From: Chondrosia reniformis
Lineage: Eukaryota > Porifera > Demospongiae > Chondrillida > Chondrillidae
Assembly (NCBI GenBank): GCA_947172415.1
Contig: OX359202.1
Coordinates: 5,070,899-5,134,898 of the forward strand
Length of the DNA: 64,000 nucleotides
Direction: 5' to 3'
Part shown: one piece after another, positions 1-9,550 of the stretch
Position numbering within the stretch: position 1 is the stretch's first letter
How the letters are laid out: each line of letters starts with the position of its first letter
Position numbers and translations under genes: made by a program
Notes under the pieces: model-generated
Databases searched by the model: none
Told to the model about the DNA's origin: nothing
The model's input: the letters and a program-made list of their open reading frames with translations, nothing else

Positions 1-1
1 A

Positions 2-793
2 GTGGGGGTTCCCCCAAGAGGCTTTGTGGCAGATACCTCACCAGGACACCCCCAGTTTCCTTCTAGTAACGAGCAGAATGTTCTAGAAAGTGTAATGCAG
101 CCCTCCCTCATTAACAAGAAGCAGGAAGAACATGTTGACCTTCTGTTGGTACCTACACTGCCTGTCTGGTCCAAGTACATCCCATGGTGGATGTACAGTA
201 AACAGTTGAGATGGGTACTGCAGTTTCTTATTACTGCTTACGTCTTATTTTCTGTAGTGTGGGCATTCTGGCAGCTTCATAGACATTTCTACCTCATTCA
301 AACTGTAATAGATCCTTTACTTATCATCTTGAAGACTTACATGGCCCCTTTAGTAAACTTTCTTGATGCTCTGTTGTCAGTTTTCACAGGTTGGTGGTAT
401 CACTTTATAAATCCACTCTATGTCCTCTTGGGAACACTCTTTACACCTCTCATTGGCACATTACGTATCTTCTGGATTGTTCTAAAACCTTTATTTAATT
501 TGCCCATCATTAGAGGAGTATTTTGGCCATTTAAAACTATATGGTCTATTGTGGCTAATACGCGTATTGACTTCTCTTCATTTGATGTAGTTCGTCTGAG
601 ATTGCTATTTGTACGAACTGTTATTCTTAACAGCATCAAAACAATTTGGAATGGATTTTTAGCCCTGTTTAAATATTCACAAATTAAGAAGACCCAGCAT
701 AGAGCAAAGAAGGCTGTTCAACCAGGCTCCAAGACCTACCAGCCAGATCTTAGGAAAAGGACAGTGTCACCTGCAGGTGTACAATCCCCTTAA
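2..793 (+). CDS. 3'-terminal exon of an unrecognised multi-pass membrane protein (partial)
   Basis: The frame is open from the left edge to a TAA at 791-793 (263 codons), so the 5' part of the gene lies outside the window. After a polar N-terminal stretch comes a Trp/Tyr-rich entry (WSKYIPWWMYSK) and then about four to five hydrophobic segments between residues 70 and 215, with few charges. The last 40 residues are basic and Ser/Thr/Pro-rich, as in a cytosolic tail. An AATAAA at 846-851 lies about 50 bases after the stop and fits a polyadenylation signal. I do not recognise the family. The gene converges on ERH, with about 200 bases between the two stops. It reads as real coding sequence because the frame is long, the composition is typical of a membrane protein, and a poly(A) signal follows. 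Confidence 0.7.
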   Translation: MGVPPRGFVADTSPGHPQFPSSNEQNVLESVMQPSLINKKQEEHVDLLLVPTLPVWSKYIPWWMYSKQLRWVLQFLITAYVLFSVVWAFWQLHRHFYLIQTVIDPLLIILKTYMAPLVNFLDALLSVFTGWWYHFINPLYVLLGTLFTPLIGTLRIFWIVLKPLFNLPIIRGVFWPFKTIWSIVANTRIDFSSFDVVRLRLLFVRTVILNSIKTIWNGFLALFKYSQIKKTQHRAKKAVQPGSKTYQPDLRKRTVSPAGVQSP

Positions 794-990
794 TGTCCAG
801 TCAATCAATTCAGTCATATATTACCTATACAAGTAACTCAAATGTAATAAAATATAAAGTTGTTTGTTTACATTGTAATGTGTGTTTGTTATGTTACAAG
901 ATTTTACAAGTGCTGCTTTAAGAAATAATCAAAAATCAAAAAATAGTTTTATATAAGCAGTTTACTTGCATGCAGAAGGTCATGGCAGCA

Positions 991-1083
991 TTATCGAGCA
1001 GCTTGTCCAGCCAAGACACTGTATACACGCTGTTTGATCCACTCTTTCCCATGTGGAATATATGTGTTGGTAGAACTCTGATA

Positions 1084-1114
<31 letters not shown>

Positions 1115-2353
1115 GGATATATGGATCCATATATATACTGTAGGTAATCCATATATACAGTTCATACCATAACAACATGCATCTTCCATTTTAATTTTAA
1201 ACATAGAATTAAGAGCAATAATAACAATGAACTAATAAAGCAGTAATGCAATGGAACAGCCAACCATCCAGAAACCTGCCCAAATCAGTCTATAATATAA
1301 ATAGAAGCCATTTTTTGAACTAAATGAAATTGTTAGTTCGAAATTTTGTATTGCTGAAATACAGGGAACATATGGATTAATTAAATTAAGCAAAATTTCA
1401 AATGAACCGGATACGAATTATGTGGACTACACTGTATAAGTAAACTACCCACAAAGTACGGAATGACATTGTGCTGTTCACAAACCAACAAAGCTTGTAA
1501 TACAACCCCCTAGTGTTATAGGATGATAGTAAATAGTTCATCTGCATACACATTGTAGCTTTTAGTGAAGATATAAGCTATCTATTAGCCATACTTAGTT
1601 AACCAAATCTGAAATCAGTAACTGAAACACAAACTTGTGCCAATTCTGGTTAAAAATTAGTCCTTTGTAAAGAGACCATGACATTCACTTACACTAAGCA
1701 AGATAGATCATACAGATCACTGATAAACTCGTGAAGCTGTTGTATGTCATATGTGATGGAAACACTCTGAGGGGTGATCTGACGAAGGTGCTCCTCGTAA
1801 ATCTTCAGGATACCTTGACATATGGAAAAGGAATGCAAGTTTACAAGTTGAATAAGTCAATAGACATTGCATGACAAGTGTAAACTATTAAAGTTTCAAT
1901 GCCTAATTGCAGTGGATCGTAAGATTAATAAGTTTGACCTCTCATTTGTACTCTTTAAATGGCTAACTAGTGGTTTGAATTTCCGTACATTGATACGAAC
2001 ATACATGATACACGCACATACACCATTATCTAAAAGATAGTACAAAGCATATTTCAGATCATATTTTGAAGATATTTAAAAATCCGTATTACCTTCCATG
2101 CAGCTGGATACTGACTCGTAGTCCGAATATCTCCTGCTGTCCGCGTCTCTAGAGGGCTGTATAAGCATTATTGTGTGCGCCTGTTTTACGAGAAATCGGT
2201 AAAATTGTGAATCAATCAATCAATCAATCAATCGAGACATAGAAAGAGTATGGATTAATAAAGTTAGCATCTTCATATGTTACATATGTATGCCAACTCT
2301 TATTGCTAAGTAAGAGGATAGACAAATTCAAAGCGTGTAGTCAAACCCACCAT
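991..2353 (-). CDS. ERH: Enhancer of rudimentary homolog (ERH)
   Basis: Four exons: 2353-2351 (the ATG alone), 2180-2093, 1813-1693, 1084-991; phases agree and give 101 residues (human 104). The protein starts MAHTIMLIQPS, contains YSDYESVSSCMEG, IYEEHL and SITYDIQQLHEFISDL, and ends with KEWIKQRVYSVLAGQAAR. This follows the vertebrate protein almost block by block (SHTILLVQP, YADYESVNECMEG, SITYDISQL, KDWIKEKIYVLL). ERH is a small nuclear homodimer that binds RNA-processing partners and helps in mRNA splicing and decay of selected transcripts. Exon 1 contributes only the initiator codon, followed by a GTGGGT donor; this placement is inferred from phase. Intron 3 contains a (TA)n run. The 5' end lies 158 bases from the start of a plus-strand gene, implying a shared promoter. 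Confidence 0.95.
1089..1114. repeat. (TA)n microsatellite
   Basis: An uninterrupted TA run just upstream of the acceptor of ERH exon 4 on the minus strand, in place of a normal pyrimidine tract. Confidence 0.9.
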
Positions 2354-2511
2354 TTTGATGCTCAAGGCGCCAATTCTTAGAAACTTGATCAAGAATTACC
2401 CAATCAAATTTGAATTTTAAATTGCGACTAGCACCACGCCCTTTCCGCACGTGTTCAACTCCTTTTATTTCCCTGATCACTTATAATCAGTATTAAGTAT
2501 AGAAACTTAGA
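2354..2511. promoter_or_regulatory. Putative bidirectional promoter, ERH / plus-strand gene
   Basis: 158 bases separate the ERH initiator (minus) from the ATG at 2512 (plus). The interval is locally richer in GC and CpG (CGCCAATTCTTAG near 2367, CCGCACGTG near 2446) than the surrounding AT-rich DNA. The CCAAT-like and CACGTG motifs are visible; shared promoter function is inferred from the spacing. Confidence 0.4.
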
Positions 2512-2890
2512 ATGGTTATTCAAGTAAGCTTTTTGTATTTTAATTAGCTCAGTTAAAGTTGAATAAAGCTTAAATCCTTCTCAATTAGCCCCCGCCACTT
2601 GACGATAACTTTGATTCAGATATAGAAGACGCCGTTGCAATTCAGCAGCCGTTGGAGATTAGTTGGTACGTCATGCGAACGTCTTTCACGTATCATATGG
2701 TGAAATTGTCATTTTCTCTTCTTAGGTTAAATTTTTTTCACAATGGTCAACTTTTGCGGGTCTGCATATCAACGCTAGCTGGTTGTAAGATTAGGGACGA
2801 TGTACGAAGCGTATCAGCCGATCTTGATACTTTGAAGTCAAAAGAAATTTCAGATCTTTTCATATTTTCGCCTCAACACGAGCTAGTTTC
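2512..2890 (+). CDS. 5' exons of a WD40-like gene, 3' part not found (partial)
   Basis: Three exons with agreeing phases: 2512-2523 (MVIQ), 2589-2665, 2726-2890, ending in phase 2 before GTAAGT. The 84-odd residues begin acidic (PPPLDDNFDSDIEDA) and continue with NGQLLRVCIS and ISDLFIFSPQHELVS. The spacing of hydrophobic residues and the S-P-x-x-E-L-V element resemble the first beta-propeller blade of TBL3/Utp13-type WD40 proteins, but the match is weak and I do not assign a gene. No continuation is visible up to the DIRS element that begins near 3.84 kb. The next plus-strand exon, at 9535, is phase-compatible (see findings). This could be the 5' part of a gene with a 6.6-kb intron, or a remnant cut off by transposon insertion. 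Confidence 0.45.
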
Positions 2891-3839
2891 GTAAGTGTCT
2901 GTAGTTGTTGTCACTGAATATCAATCTTGACCGTTTAGTGCTTCGATTCATCGGAGGTTGAAGTGTGTAATCATTGTCCCTAAAGTAAAGGTTGAGGAAT
3001 TACTGTTTGTGATACAGTAATTGTTAATGTATTCCACTTGATCAATGCCTACACCTACCTTGACCCGTAACTTGAAGCTCTAATGCACACCTGTTTCCAC
3101 CTTCCTTGCCACGTACCAGGGTTGGAAAACCTTTTAGCCTATGCATATCTATGCATTGAGCTGGCGGAAGGCCAGGGTATGCAGTATGTCAACTAAACAC
3201 TGTTTTTTAGGAGTTGCCATTGCTGGTGCACCCCTTACCTTTAAAGCCAGCCATGCTATTTATCAAAATACTCCCAAATGTGACGAGAGAAGTGCACCGG
3301 GTGCAAATACTTTAAGGACTGTAGATCTATTTAGGCATGGCCATACAATATGAATGTACCTATGTATACGACACCCTGTGCCTGAGAGCAACAGGCATCC
3401 TTTGAAATAACTAGAGTCTGGCCTATAGAAGTGTCCATGCTCAGGTTCCCAGCCTATACCGTATACCTACCAGGTAAGAGGGTGACCGCTTCAAGCATAA
3501 ATTTACCACCCCTAGAAGCTTTGGGGTTAAGGTGCTAACCGCATACTGCCATGAGTCAGACCCGAACATTTGTGAAGGGGAGACTCCCCCAAAGCATAAA
3601 GACACAATATAACTACATCTAGCTCCAACAGAAATTGAATTGACTTGACTGATTAGAGACTACGCCTTACAGACTAACTGTATGGCGAATAATAACATAG
3701 CAATCAAATTATAATAACTGGGCCTTTGACCCTGAACAGTAATGTAAGATACATCTATACATATATACTACATACGTACGTATATAAAAGTTAATATATA
3801 TATACCACGAGTGTAAGTGTAACAGGTTATATAGTACAT
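2891..3839. other. Non-coding interval beside the DIRS element
   Basis: No supported gene. It holds a moderately GC-rich stretch (about 3050-3600) unlike nearby introns, with short open frames that show no recognisable protein. This may be degraded transposon sequence or the distal end of the DIRS element. TA/TACGTA-rich sequence follows at 3750-3830. Confidence 0.5.
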
Positions 3840-3854
3840 TTTTTTTTTTTTTTT

Positions 3855-4839
3855 TTAAATTGGGGAATGAGCTAGTACTGATGAGACTGATGCCAGTTCC
3901 TCCCTTGAGGTCTGCAGATAGCATTGATAGGCCGAACTCTCCCAACGGCCCAGCATCTTGATTTTTGCATCGGACACCCCTGCTTTGAGAGCGGTCGTTG
4001 CAGCCCCTATTCTAAAGCTATGGCCTGTATAATGGCTAGCGTCAATACCGGCCACAGAGAGAGCTTTTTGCATTTCTTCAACCAGCCGGACCCTAGTTAA
4101 TGGACTAGCATCCTTGAAGGTGAAGAGAGGGCCATCATGTGGACCTCGCAATACAAGGTAAATCAAGGAGCGCTGAGACTGGACACAGGTCAGTGCCTGT
4201 CTTGGAGAGAAAGATAGAAACTCCTTTTGCGAATGGGTCTGTCTTTGACTGTTTAATCTTGATGGCTAACCTGGAAACTGTCTGGGTAGATCGTGAGAAT
4301 GAAACGTCAGAAAGCGAAAGGTGCCGAGCCCTATCATAAGAGCTAGCAGATGGTACTGTAAACTCAGCACAACGAAGGAATCCGAAAAATCCAAGACAGG
4401 CTGCTGCCTAAAATAAGCGATTGGAATATGAGTTTGGATTCGTGCTCCAGACCCTCTTCAACTTGCGAAGGACTGATGGCGTGATTGGGAGGCGGGATCT
4501 GTCTAGCACACCACGGTTGGCCTTAAATCTCTTAATACCTCTAAGGACTAGCTCAACTCTTGGTGAGTAAAGTGTAACGGAGAATAAACCCAAGTTAATT
4601 AGGAGGTTACGGATTGCAGATAGGTATAATCTGATGGTTGATACTGCTAAACCATCTTCCCCCAACTGAGATATAAATAATAGAATAGTATTCTCTGTTG
4701 GGGGATCAGAAGGGAGTTTATATTTGCTGCAAAAATCTAAAAATCGTTTTTGGCCTGAACTATATGCCTTTTTTGTAGTGGTGGCTAAGCCATAAGAATA
4801 GAATTTCTGAAGAGCGACCTCCACCGGTTTGATATCCAA
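3855..4839 (-). pseudogene. DIRS tyrosine recombinase (broken)
   Basis: The N-terminal part (4839-4411) has the core-binding (SAM-like) domain pattern, with KKAYSSGQKRFLDFC and STIRLYLSAIRNLL. The C-terminal part (4166-3855) carries the catalytic box HSFRIGAATTALKAGV and, 20 residues on, GRWESSAYQCY with the nucleophile Tyr. Between them the frame meets an in-frame TAG at 4408-4410 and then a shift of one base near 4165-4175, so the two halves cannot be made as one protein. The stop codon after the C-terminal half is directly followed, on the minus strand, by a run of A (T run at 3840-3856). It overlaps the RT frame by 55 bases, as is common in this class. Confidence 0.85.
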
Positions 4840-6671
4840 TCTGGTCTTTCCAGTACTAGCAAGGACCAGAGAGGGATTGGGATTGGGGTGGGTTCTGCAC
4901 TGAGGGTGGGGACCTGAGAATAAACGCAGGATAATGTGTTACGTGAAATGCCATCGGCTAATGTATTATGTATGCCAGCAACATGACAAGTGGCTAGGGT
5001 AAATTTATAGTAAGCTGAGAAGAAAGATAGGCATCTCAAGAGGTGCATCACCACCCCTGAGGGTTCCTTGGAGGACCCTTTCTTGATGACTTGAACTACA
5101 GATGAGTTATCTATGTGGAACTGAACATGATGCCCAGACCATTGGCTACCCCACATAGCACAAGCGAGGACCACAGGGACCAATTCTTTTACCATAATGT
5201 TCACTGATTCCCACTCTAAAGGCCATTGTCCTTGTAACCACAAGTTGCCCCAGAGTGCCCCGCAACCGAACGTGCCTGATGCGTCAGTGAATACATTCAT
5301 GGATGGGACCACCTGCTGCGTCAGGTTGAGAAATGTGATTCCATTCCAGGAATCTACAAAGGTTGACCACCAAGCTAAATCAGATCGGAAGTCTACATTA
5401 AGGCGAATGTGGTGGTGGGGTGCCCTTGGAATTGACAACAAGTTGATCATCCTTCTTAAAAATGGCCGACCCTGAGGAACTACCCTACAAGCAAATTGTA
5501 GAACGCCTATTAAATGTTCCAGCTCATTTCTAGTACATGATTTTTTAGCCTGCCAACTAGTAAGCTCCCTTTGCAAGCGTGAGAGTTTGTCTGCAGGCAG
5601 GCGGGCTTGCATTTTTTCTGTGTCGATTTGGATACCTAAAAATGTTAGGCTAGTTGTTGGACCCTCTATCTTCTCCATTGCCAAAGGTACACCCAATTGC
5701 GTGCAGATGGCCATAATGGAGTTGAGAGAATGCTGACATTCGGGTGTAGCTGGAGACCCAACCACCAGGAAATCATCTAAATAATGAAGTATATTGAGCA
5801 TTCCCTGCTTCCTAAAGATCCACTCTAGTGCATCCGCATATGCATTGAATAGGAGTGGGGCAGACCGCAACCCGAATGGCAACTGATTATCAATAAACAC
5901 TTTGTTCTTCCACTGCATGCCCAGAAGGTACCGATCAGCTGGATGGACAGGGATAATCCTAAATGCCGACGCAACATCGATTTTTGCCAACAAAGCCGAC
6001 TTCCCGAGGCCCAGAATTAAACGAGCTGCATCCTCAATAGAGGAATAAACCATGCTAGAGTCAGCCTTGGCAATGCCATCATTAACACTAGAGCCCTTAG
6101 GGTATGAGAGGTCTACGATCAACCTCCATTTACCAGGCTTATTGGCTTTTGGAATCACTCCAAAACGGTTTAGAATAACAGAATTTGGTATTAACTTGGG
6201 GTCAAATGGACCAGCAATGTTACCTTGGGCCAGCTCCTCATCCAAGTAGTGCTCAACCACTGAGGGATGACATATGGCTGACTGCATGTTCGACTTGGCA
6301 GACCTGCAGGAAGCCTTCTGGTCGAAACCAATTCTAACCCCTTCCTCCAGACCAGACAGCAATTGACCAACCCAGGCTTTATTTGGGTGATCAGCCAACA
6401 TAACTGAAAAGACTTCAACTTTTAGTGGCGAATGTACCTTTATGGCTGAGCTGGGCAACACAGATGGACTTACGCTGCGACGCCCTTCGTTCTGGAGACG
6501 AAGGAACCGGGTGGCTAGCAATGGAGACATACGGAAGCACGTTGGCAGCACGGGGGAGACATTTGTACCTATATGTGGATATGTATGAGGACTATTACGG
6601 ACGAAAGCGCCGAATAATTCACTATATATATTATAATGATGACTATAGATAAGTGTAATAAATGAATACAA
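4785..6671 (-). CDS. DIRS reverse transcriptase / RNase H
   Basis: An uninterrupted frame of 628 codons. The RT domain runs from about residue 140 to 330, with a first catalytic Asp in LLAKIDVASAFRIIPV, the fingers motif NRFGVIPKANKPGKWRLIVD and the active-site box HYLDDFLVVG. RNase H follows (about residues 450-580): MNVFTDASGTFGCGALWG, then VPVVLACAMWG, FHIDNSSVV and HVAGIHNTLADGISR, covering the D-E-D positions of the fold. Such elements lack a protease and a DDE integrase, and none is seen. The true start is uncertain: the first 100 residues look like linker and the conserved part begins near NKAWVGQLLSGLEEG. All catalytic residues are present, so this part may have decayed less than the recombinase. 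Confidence 0.85.
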   Translation of the reverse strand: MYSFITLIYSHHYNIYSELFGAFVRNSPHTYPHIGTNVSPVLPTCFRMSPLLATRFLRLQNEGRRSVSPSVLPSSAIKVHSPLKVEVFSVMLADHPNKAWVGQLLSGLEEGVRIGFDQKASCRSAKSNMQSAICHPSVVEHYLDEELAQGNIAGPFDPKLIPNSVILNRFGVIPKANKPGKWRLIVDLSYPKGSSVNDGIAKADSSMVYSSIEDAARLILGLGKSALLAKIDVASAFRIIPVHPADRYLLGMQWKNKVFIDNQLPFGLRSAPLLFNAYADALEWIFRKQGMLNILHYLDDFLVVGSPATPECQHSLNSIMAICTQLGVPLAMEKIEGPTTSLTFLGIQIDTEKMQARLPADKLSRLQRELTSWQAKKSCTRNELEHLIGVLQFACRVVPQGRPFLRRMINLLSIPRAPHHHIRLNVDFRSDLAWWSTFVDSWNGITFLNLTQQVVPSMNVFTDASGTFGCGALWGNLWLQGQWPLEWESVNIMVKELVPVVLACAMWGSQWSGHHVQFHIDNSSVVQVIKKGSSKEPSGVVMHLLRCLSFFSAYYKFTLATCHVAGIHNTLADGISRNTLSCVYSQVPTLSAEPTPIPIPLWSLLVLERPDWISNRWRSLFRNSILMA

Positions 6672-6900
6672 TTAGATTGGTGGTTAGCCTGCTAACCTGT
6701 GTGTATATACAATAGTATAATAATTTTATATAAGGTGAGTTGCAATTAGTATAAATAAATTAATGTCCTCCATGAGATTGTTTTACAGATAAATTCTAAC
6801 AAGCAAAAGGTTGCTTTGACTATCTATCATGGAAATACATGCTATAATAGCGATTAAAGCGTTATGATGATGCATGCATTTCTAAGTTCTGCCCTAAATG

Positions 6901-8222
6901 TTATTGGGCAGTTGGGCCCTTCTTTACTGCATGGCTCGCAGAGCCTGTGGTGTGTTTTTGCCCGGACGGACAGGCTGATGCCCTATGCTGGGGGCTTAGG
7001 CAAGTGGAGCAAGCATGGTTGAACTTGCATGCCTTGAACGGACAGAAGGTGCCCTCATTCCACCTATCACAGGTGGCTGAATTTGGAGCCCTCCTTTTCT
7101 GAGGCAGTTGGCTGGACTGGACCGGTTGAGCAGCTTTTACTGTGCTAAGTGCCCATACTTCCTGGTCCAGCTTGTTCCATTTTATTGATGGATCTGCCAC
7201 CACATTAGCCCTAAATGCCCTTTCGTAAGCGGCCCAGGCCAATCCCGGGTGGTCCCTGGCTAGCCTTGCGACAGTCCCGACAAAAGTCAAAAGTTCCCCA
7301 CCAATGGAAGAATTGACAGACAACAGGGCTTGGCTGTATGTACAAAAGGCCAACACCCAATCAACAAACTTGTCAATAGCAGGGGCCTTCTTTTTCTTTC
7401 CATCGGGGTAGAGGAAAGACTCCTGAATCCTTTCAGGTAATAGTTCAGACAACTCCACATAAGACTTGCTTTGGATTCTTTTTAAAATATCAGATGGAAT
7501 GGCCGGTAGCCCGCCACCCAGGACAAGGCCAGCAATGGGCTTTTCAGTACTAGATACAGTATTAGGAGTGCTGGCAGCAGTGGTGTTGGAGGTGCTTCCA
7601 CTGCCACTGGCTTTTCCTTGAGATACAGAGATCTCACTGGTAGTACCACCTGAGGGACCTGCCAAGAGTGCAGAAACAGGCTCAAACCCGGACAGAGTAG
7701 CCTCATTTGACACTGCAAAAGGAAAAGTAAACAACCCAAAAATTGAATGGAGCTACCAACCTTTGTCTTGCAACCTTTACAGATTGCTAGAATAGTGTAT
7801 ACCTTGCAGCTATATACACCCAAGGGGAGTAAACTGCTAAATAACCCTACATGTACATGGCCAGAGAAGAACATAAGGCTCGTGACTATATATAGAAGCA
7901 CTATATATCTGTAACCAACGCATGCCCAGCCGAAACTGCCACTTGAGGCCTAACTGCCCCTGCCAAAAGACCGCTACTCGAGGCATAAACCACATCTGCC
8001 ACCACTCGAGGCATAACCCACACCTGCCAAGAGACCACCACTCGAGGCATAAACCACACCAGCCAAGAGACCACCACTCGAGGCATAACCCACACCTGCC
8101 AAGAGACCACCACTCGAGGCATAAACCACACCAGTCAAGAGACCACTACTCGAGGCATAAACCATATCTGCCACCACTCGAGGCATGACCCACACCTGCC
8201 AAGAAGCCCCCACACGAGGCAG

Positions 8223-8262
<40 letters not shown>

Positions 8263-8889
8263 AACATTTGCCGAGAAACCACCTCTCAAGTTAACTGAGT
8301 CCCTTAAACCAGTTTGAAGTACAAACCCACACCAAAAAAAATAAAAAATAAAAATCACCAACAGCCCTATATAATTATCTAATTATATGTAGAACTAACA
8401 ACAGACAGTAAACATGAAGCGAACCGAGAAACCTGTGACCAATGGCACTAGCGTCGCGTATACAATTCGCTATAGTACAGGCTCGCGCTCTAACGCTCGA
8501 ACGCAGAACACTTCGATAGCTGTGGACCTGTATCTATATATATCCAATATCTACGAGTGCGGAAATAGCCCGAGTGGCACGGCCAGCCGGGAGCGAGCAG
8601 TAATGTATCAAACTAAGTCTACCTATGTACCAATTAACGCTACTAATACCTAATATGCACGAACGAACTATAGCGTAAATTATTATACTAGCTGTATGCG
8701 TGACTTACCAGACTCGGAAACGGGTGGTTGTGACGAGACGCTTTTCTCCTGCTGCAGCACAGCGACCTGCTGAATTAACGAAACCTGGCCCTTTCGCTGC
8801 TCCTCTAAGCTCTTCTTGAGTGCCTCTACGGCTTCCATAACGGCAGAAAGGTCAGTAACGGGCGTAGCTTGGGCGTCTTCGGAGGACAT
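6901..8889 (-). CDS. DIRS gag-like protein, spliced
   Basis: Exon 1 is 8889-8709: ATG, then a predicted coiled coil (VMEAVEALKKSLEEQRKG, VSLIQQVAVLQQEK), ending at G|GTAAGT. Exon 2 is 7712-6901: TTTTGCAG acceptor, phase-compatible, ending with stop. Together they give about 330 residues. Exon 2 begins with a Ser/Thr/Gly-rich linker, then a helical capsid-like region with FVDWVLAFCTYSQALL and HPGLAWAAYERAFR. It ends with a Cys/His cluster (CDRWNEGTFCPFKACKFNH and CSTCLSPQHRASACP) expected to bind nucleic acid. The roughly 1-kb intron holds a 36-bp minisatellite and a poly-T run. An intron in a retroelement that copies through RNA is unusual (see findings). Confidence 0.7.
7960..8215. repeat. 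36-bp minisatellite with XhoI-like CTCGAG core
   Basis: Units of about 36 bp, with shorter 27-bp variants, built on ACCACTCGAGGCATAAACC and CACACCTGCCAAGAGACC; seven to eight copies of CTCGAGGCAT are present. It lies within the gag intron of the DIRS element. Confidence 0.9.
8226..8257. repeat. Poly-T tract (32 T)
   Basis: A homopolymer directly after the 36-bp minisatellite, in the gag intron. On the coding (minus) strand it is poly-A. Confidence 0.95.
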
Positions 8890-9534
8890 AACCTAACTTG
8901 CAATTCTCAGTATTTCTTGCTTAGAAAACTGTTACTAAGGTGTCTAATGTTAACGTTGCTATGTAAGAGATGCAGCTGCATTTTTTGTGTTCAAATACAG
9001 TAATTGATTTATATCTCTTTGTATAGCTGTGTATATCTCTATATAGTATGGCCCTAGTATATAGCAGCGCCAAATGGCAGCCATATTCCTTGCTGATTCC
9101 CCTTATTTAACTATAAAAATTGCCCATTGACATAGCGCTCCATACATTAACTCTGTTTAACGTTAATGTTTTATGTTAAACATCATCATATTGCAGATTG
9201 CTGAGCTTGCAGAGTGCTTGGAGGTCTTGTAATAATTATGTTTGGTCTATTTCACCTATGTGTGTGGTGGATTAGGAGAATTAAATTTACTTTTTCTTTG
9301 TGAAGGAAATTATTTTGCAATTTCCATCCTTACACAGATGTCCTTTATGAGAGTGAGGGAGGTGTCTTGGTCCTTTAAAGAATTTAGTTTTAGTAGTTAA
9401 TCACTGCATGGGTAGCCAATTGAACAGGTTATACTCAACTTAGGTAACACTTGGGTGTGCAGTAATATTTCTGGTGTAATTCAACTTTTATGTGTACAGT
9501 TTTGTACCCTTTTCGTACTGGTTTTCACATGCAG
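8890..9534. other. Interval upstream of the DIRS gag gene
   Basis: No gene seen. It would hold the promoter or left terminal repeat of the DIRS element (GC-richer stretch with CAGCGCCAAATGGCAGCCA near 9063) and then ordinary AT-rich DNA up to an acceptor-like TTTTCACATGCAG at 9522-9534. Confidence 0.4.
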
Positions 9535-9550
9535 GTGTGGAGTTAGCAAG

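Larger units (their letters stand above)
3840..8889 (-). mobile_element. DIRS-type tyrosine-recombinase retrotransposon
   Basis: Reading on the minus strand, a spliced gag-like gene (8889-6901), a reverse transcriptase/RNase H frame (6671-4785) and a tyrosine recombinase (4839-3855) lie in the order usual for DIRS elements, with RT and recombinase overlapping. DIRS elements integrate by a tyrosine recombinase rather than a DDE integrase and carry split or inverted repeats rather than LTRs. I could not define the terminal repeats, so the outer limits given are those of the coding region plus the A-rich tract at its end. This copy is inactive or in decay, since the recombinase is broken. The region is more GC-rich than neighbouring introns. 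Confidence 0.85.

Noticed and set aside
3141-3353. 70-codon plus-strand frame as the next exon of the WD40-like gene
   Set aside because: No acceptor in the right phase and no WD40 pattern; the sequence looks like degraded repeat.
7901-8361. Several frames of 70-90 codons on both strands with repeated HSRHKPH or VYASSGG units
   Set aside because: Produced by the 36-bp minisatellite in the gag intron of the DIRS element.
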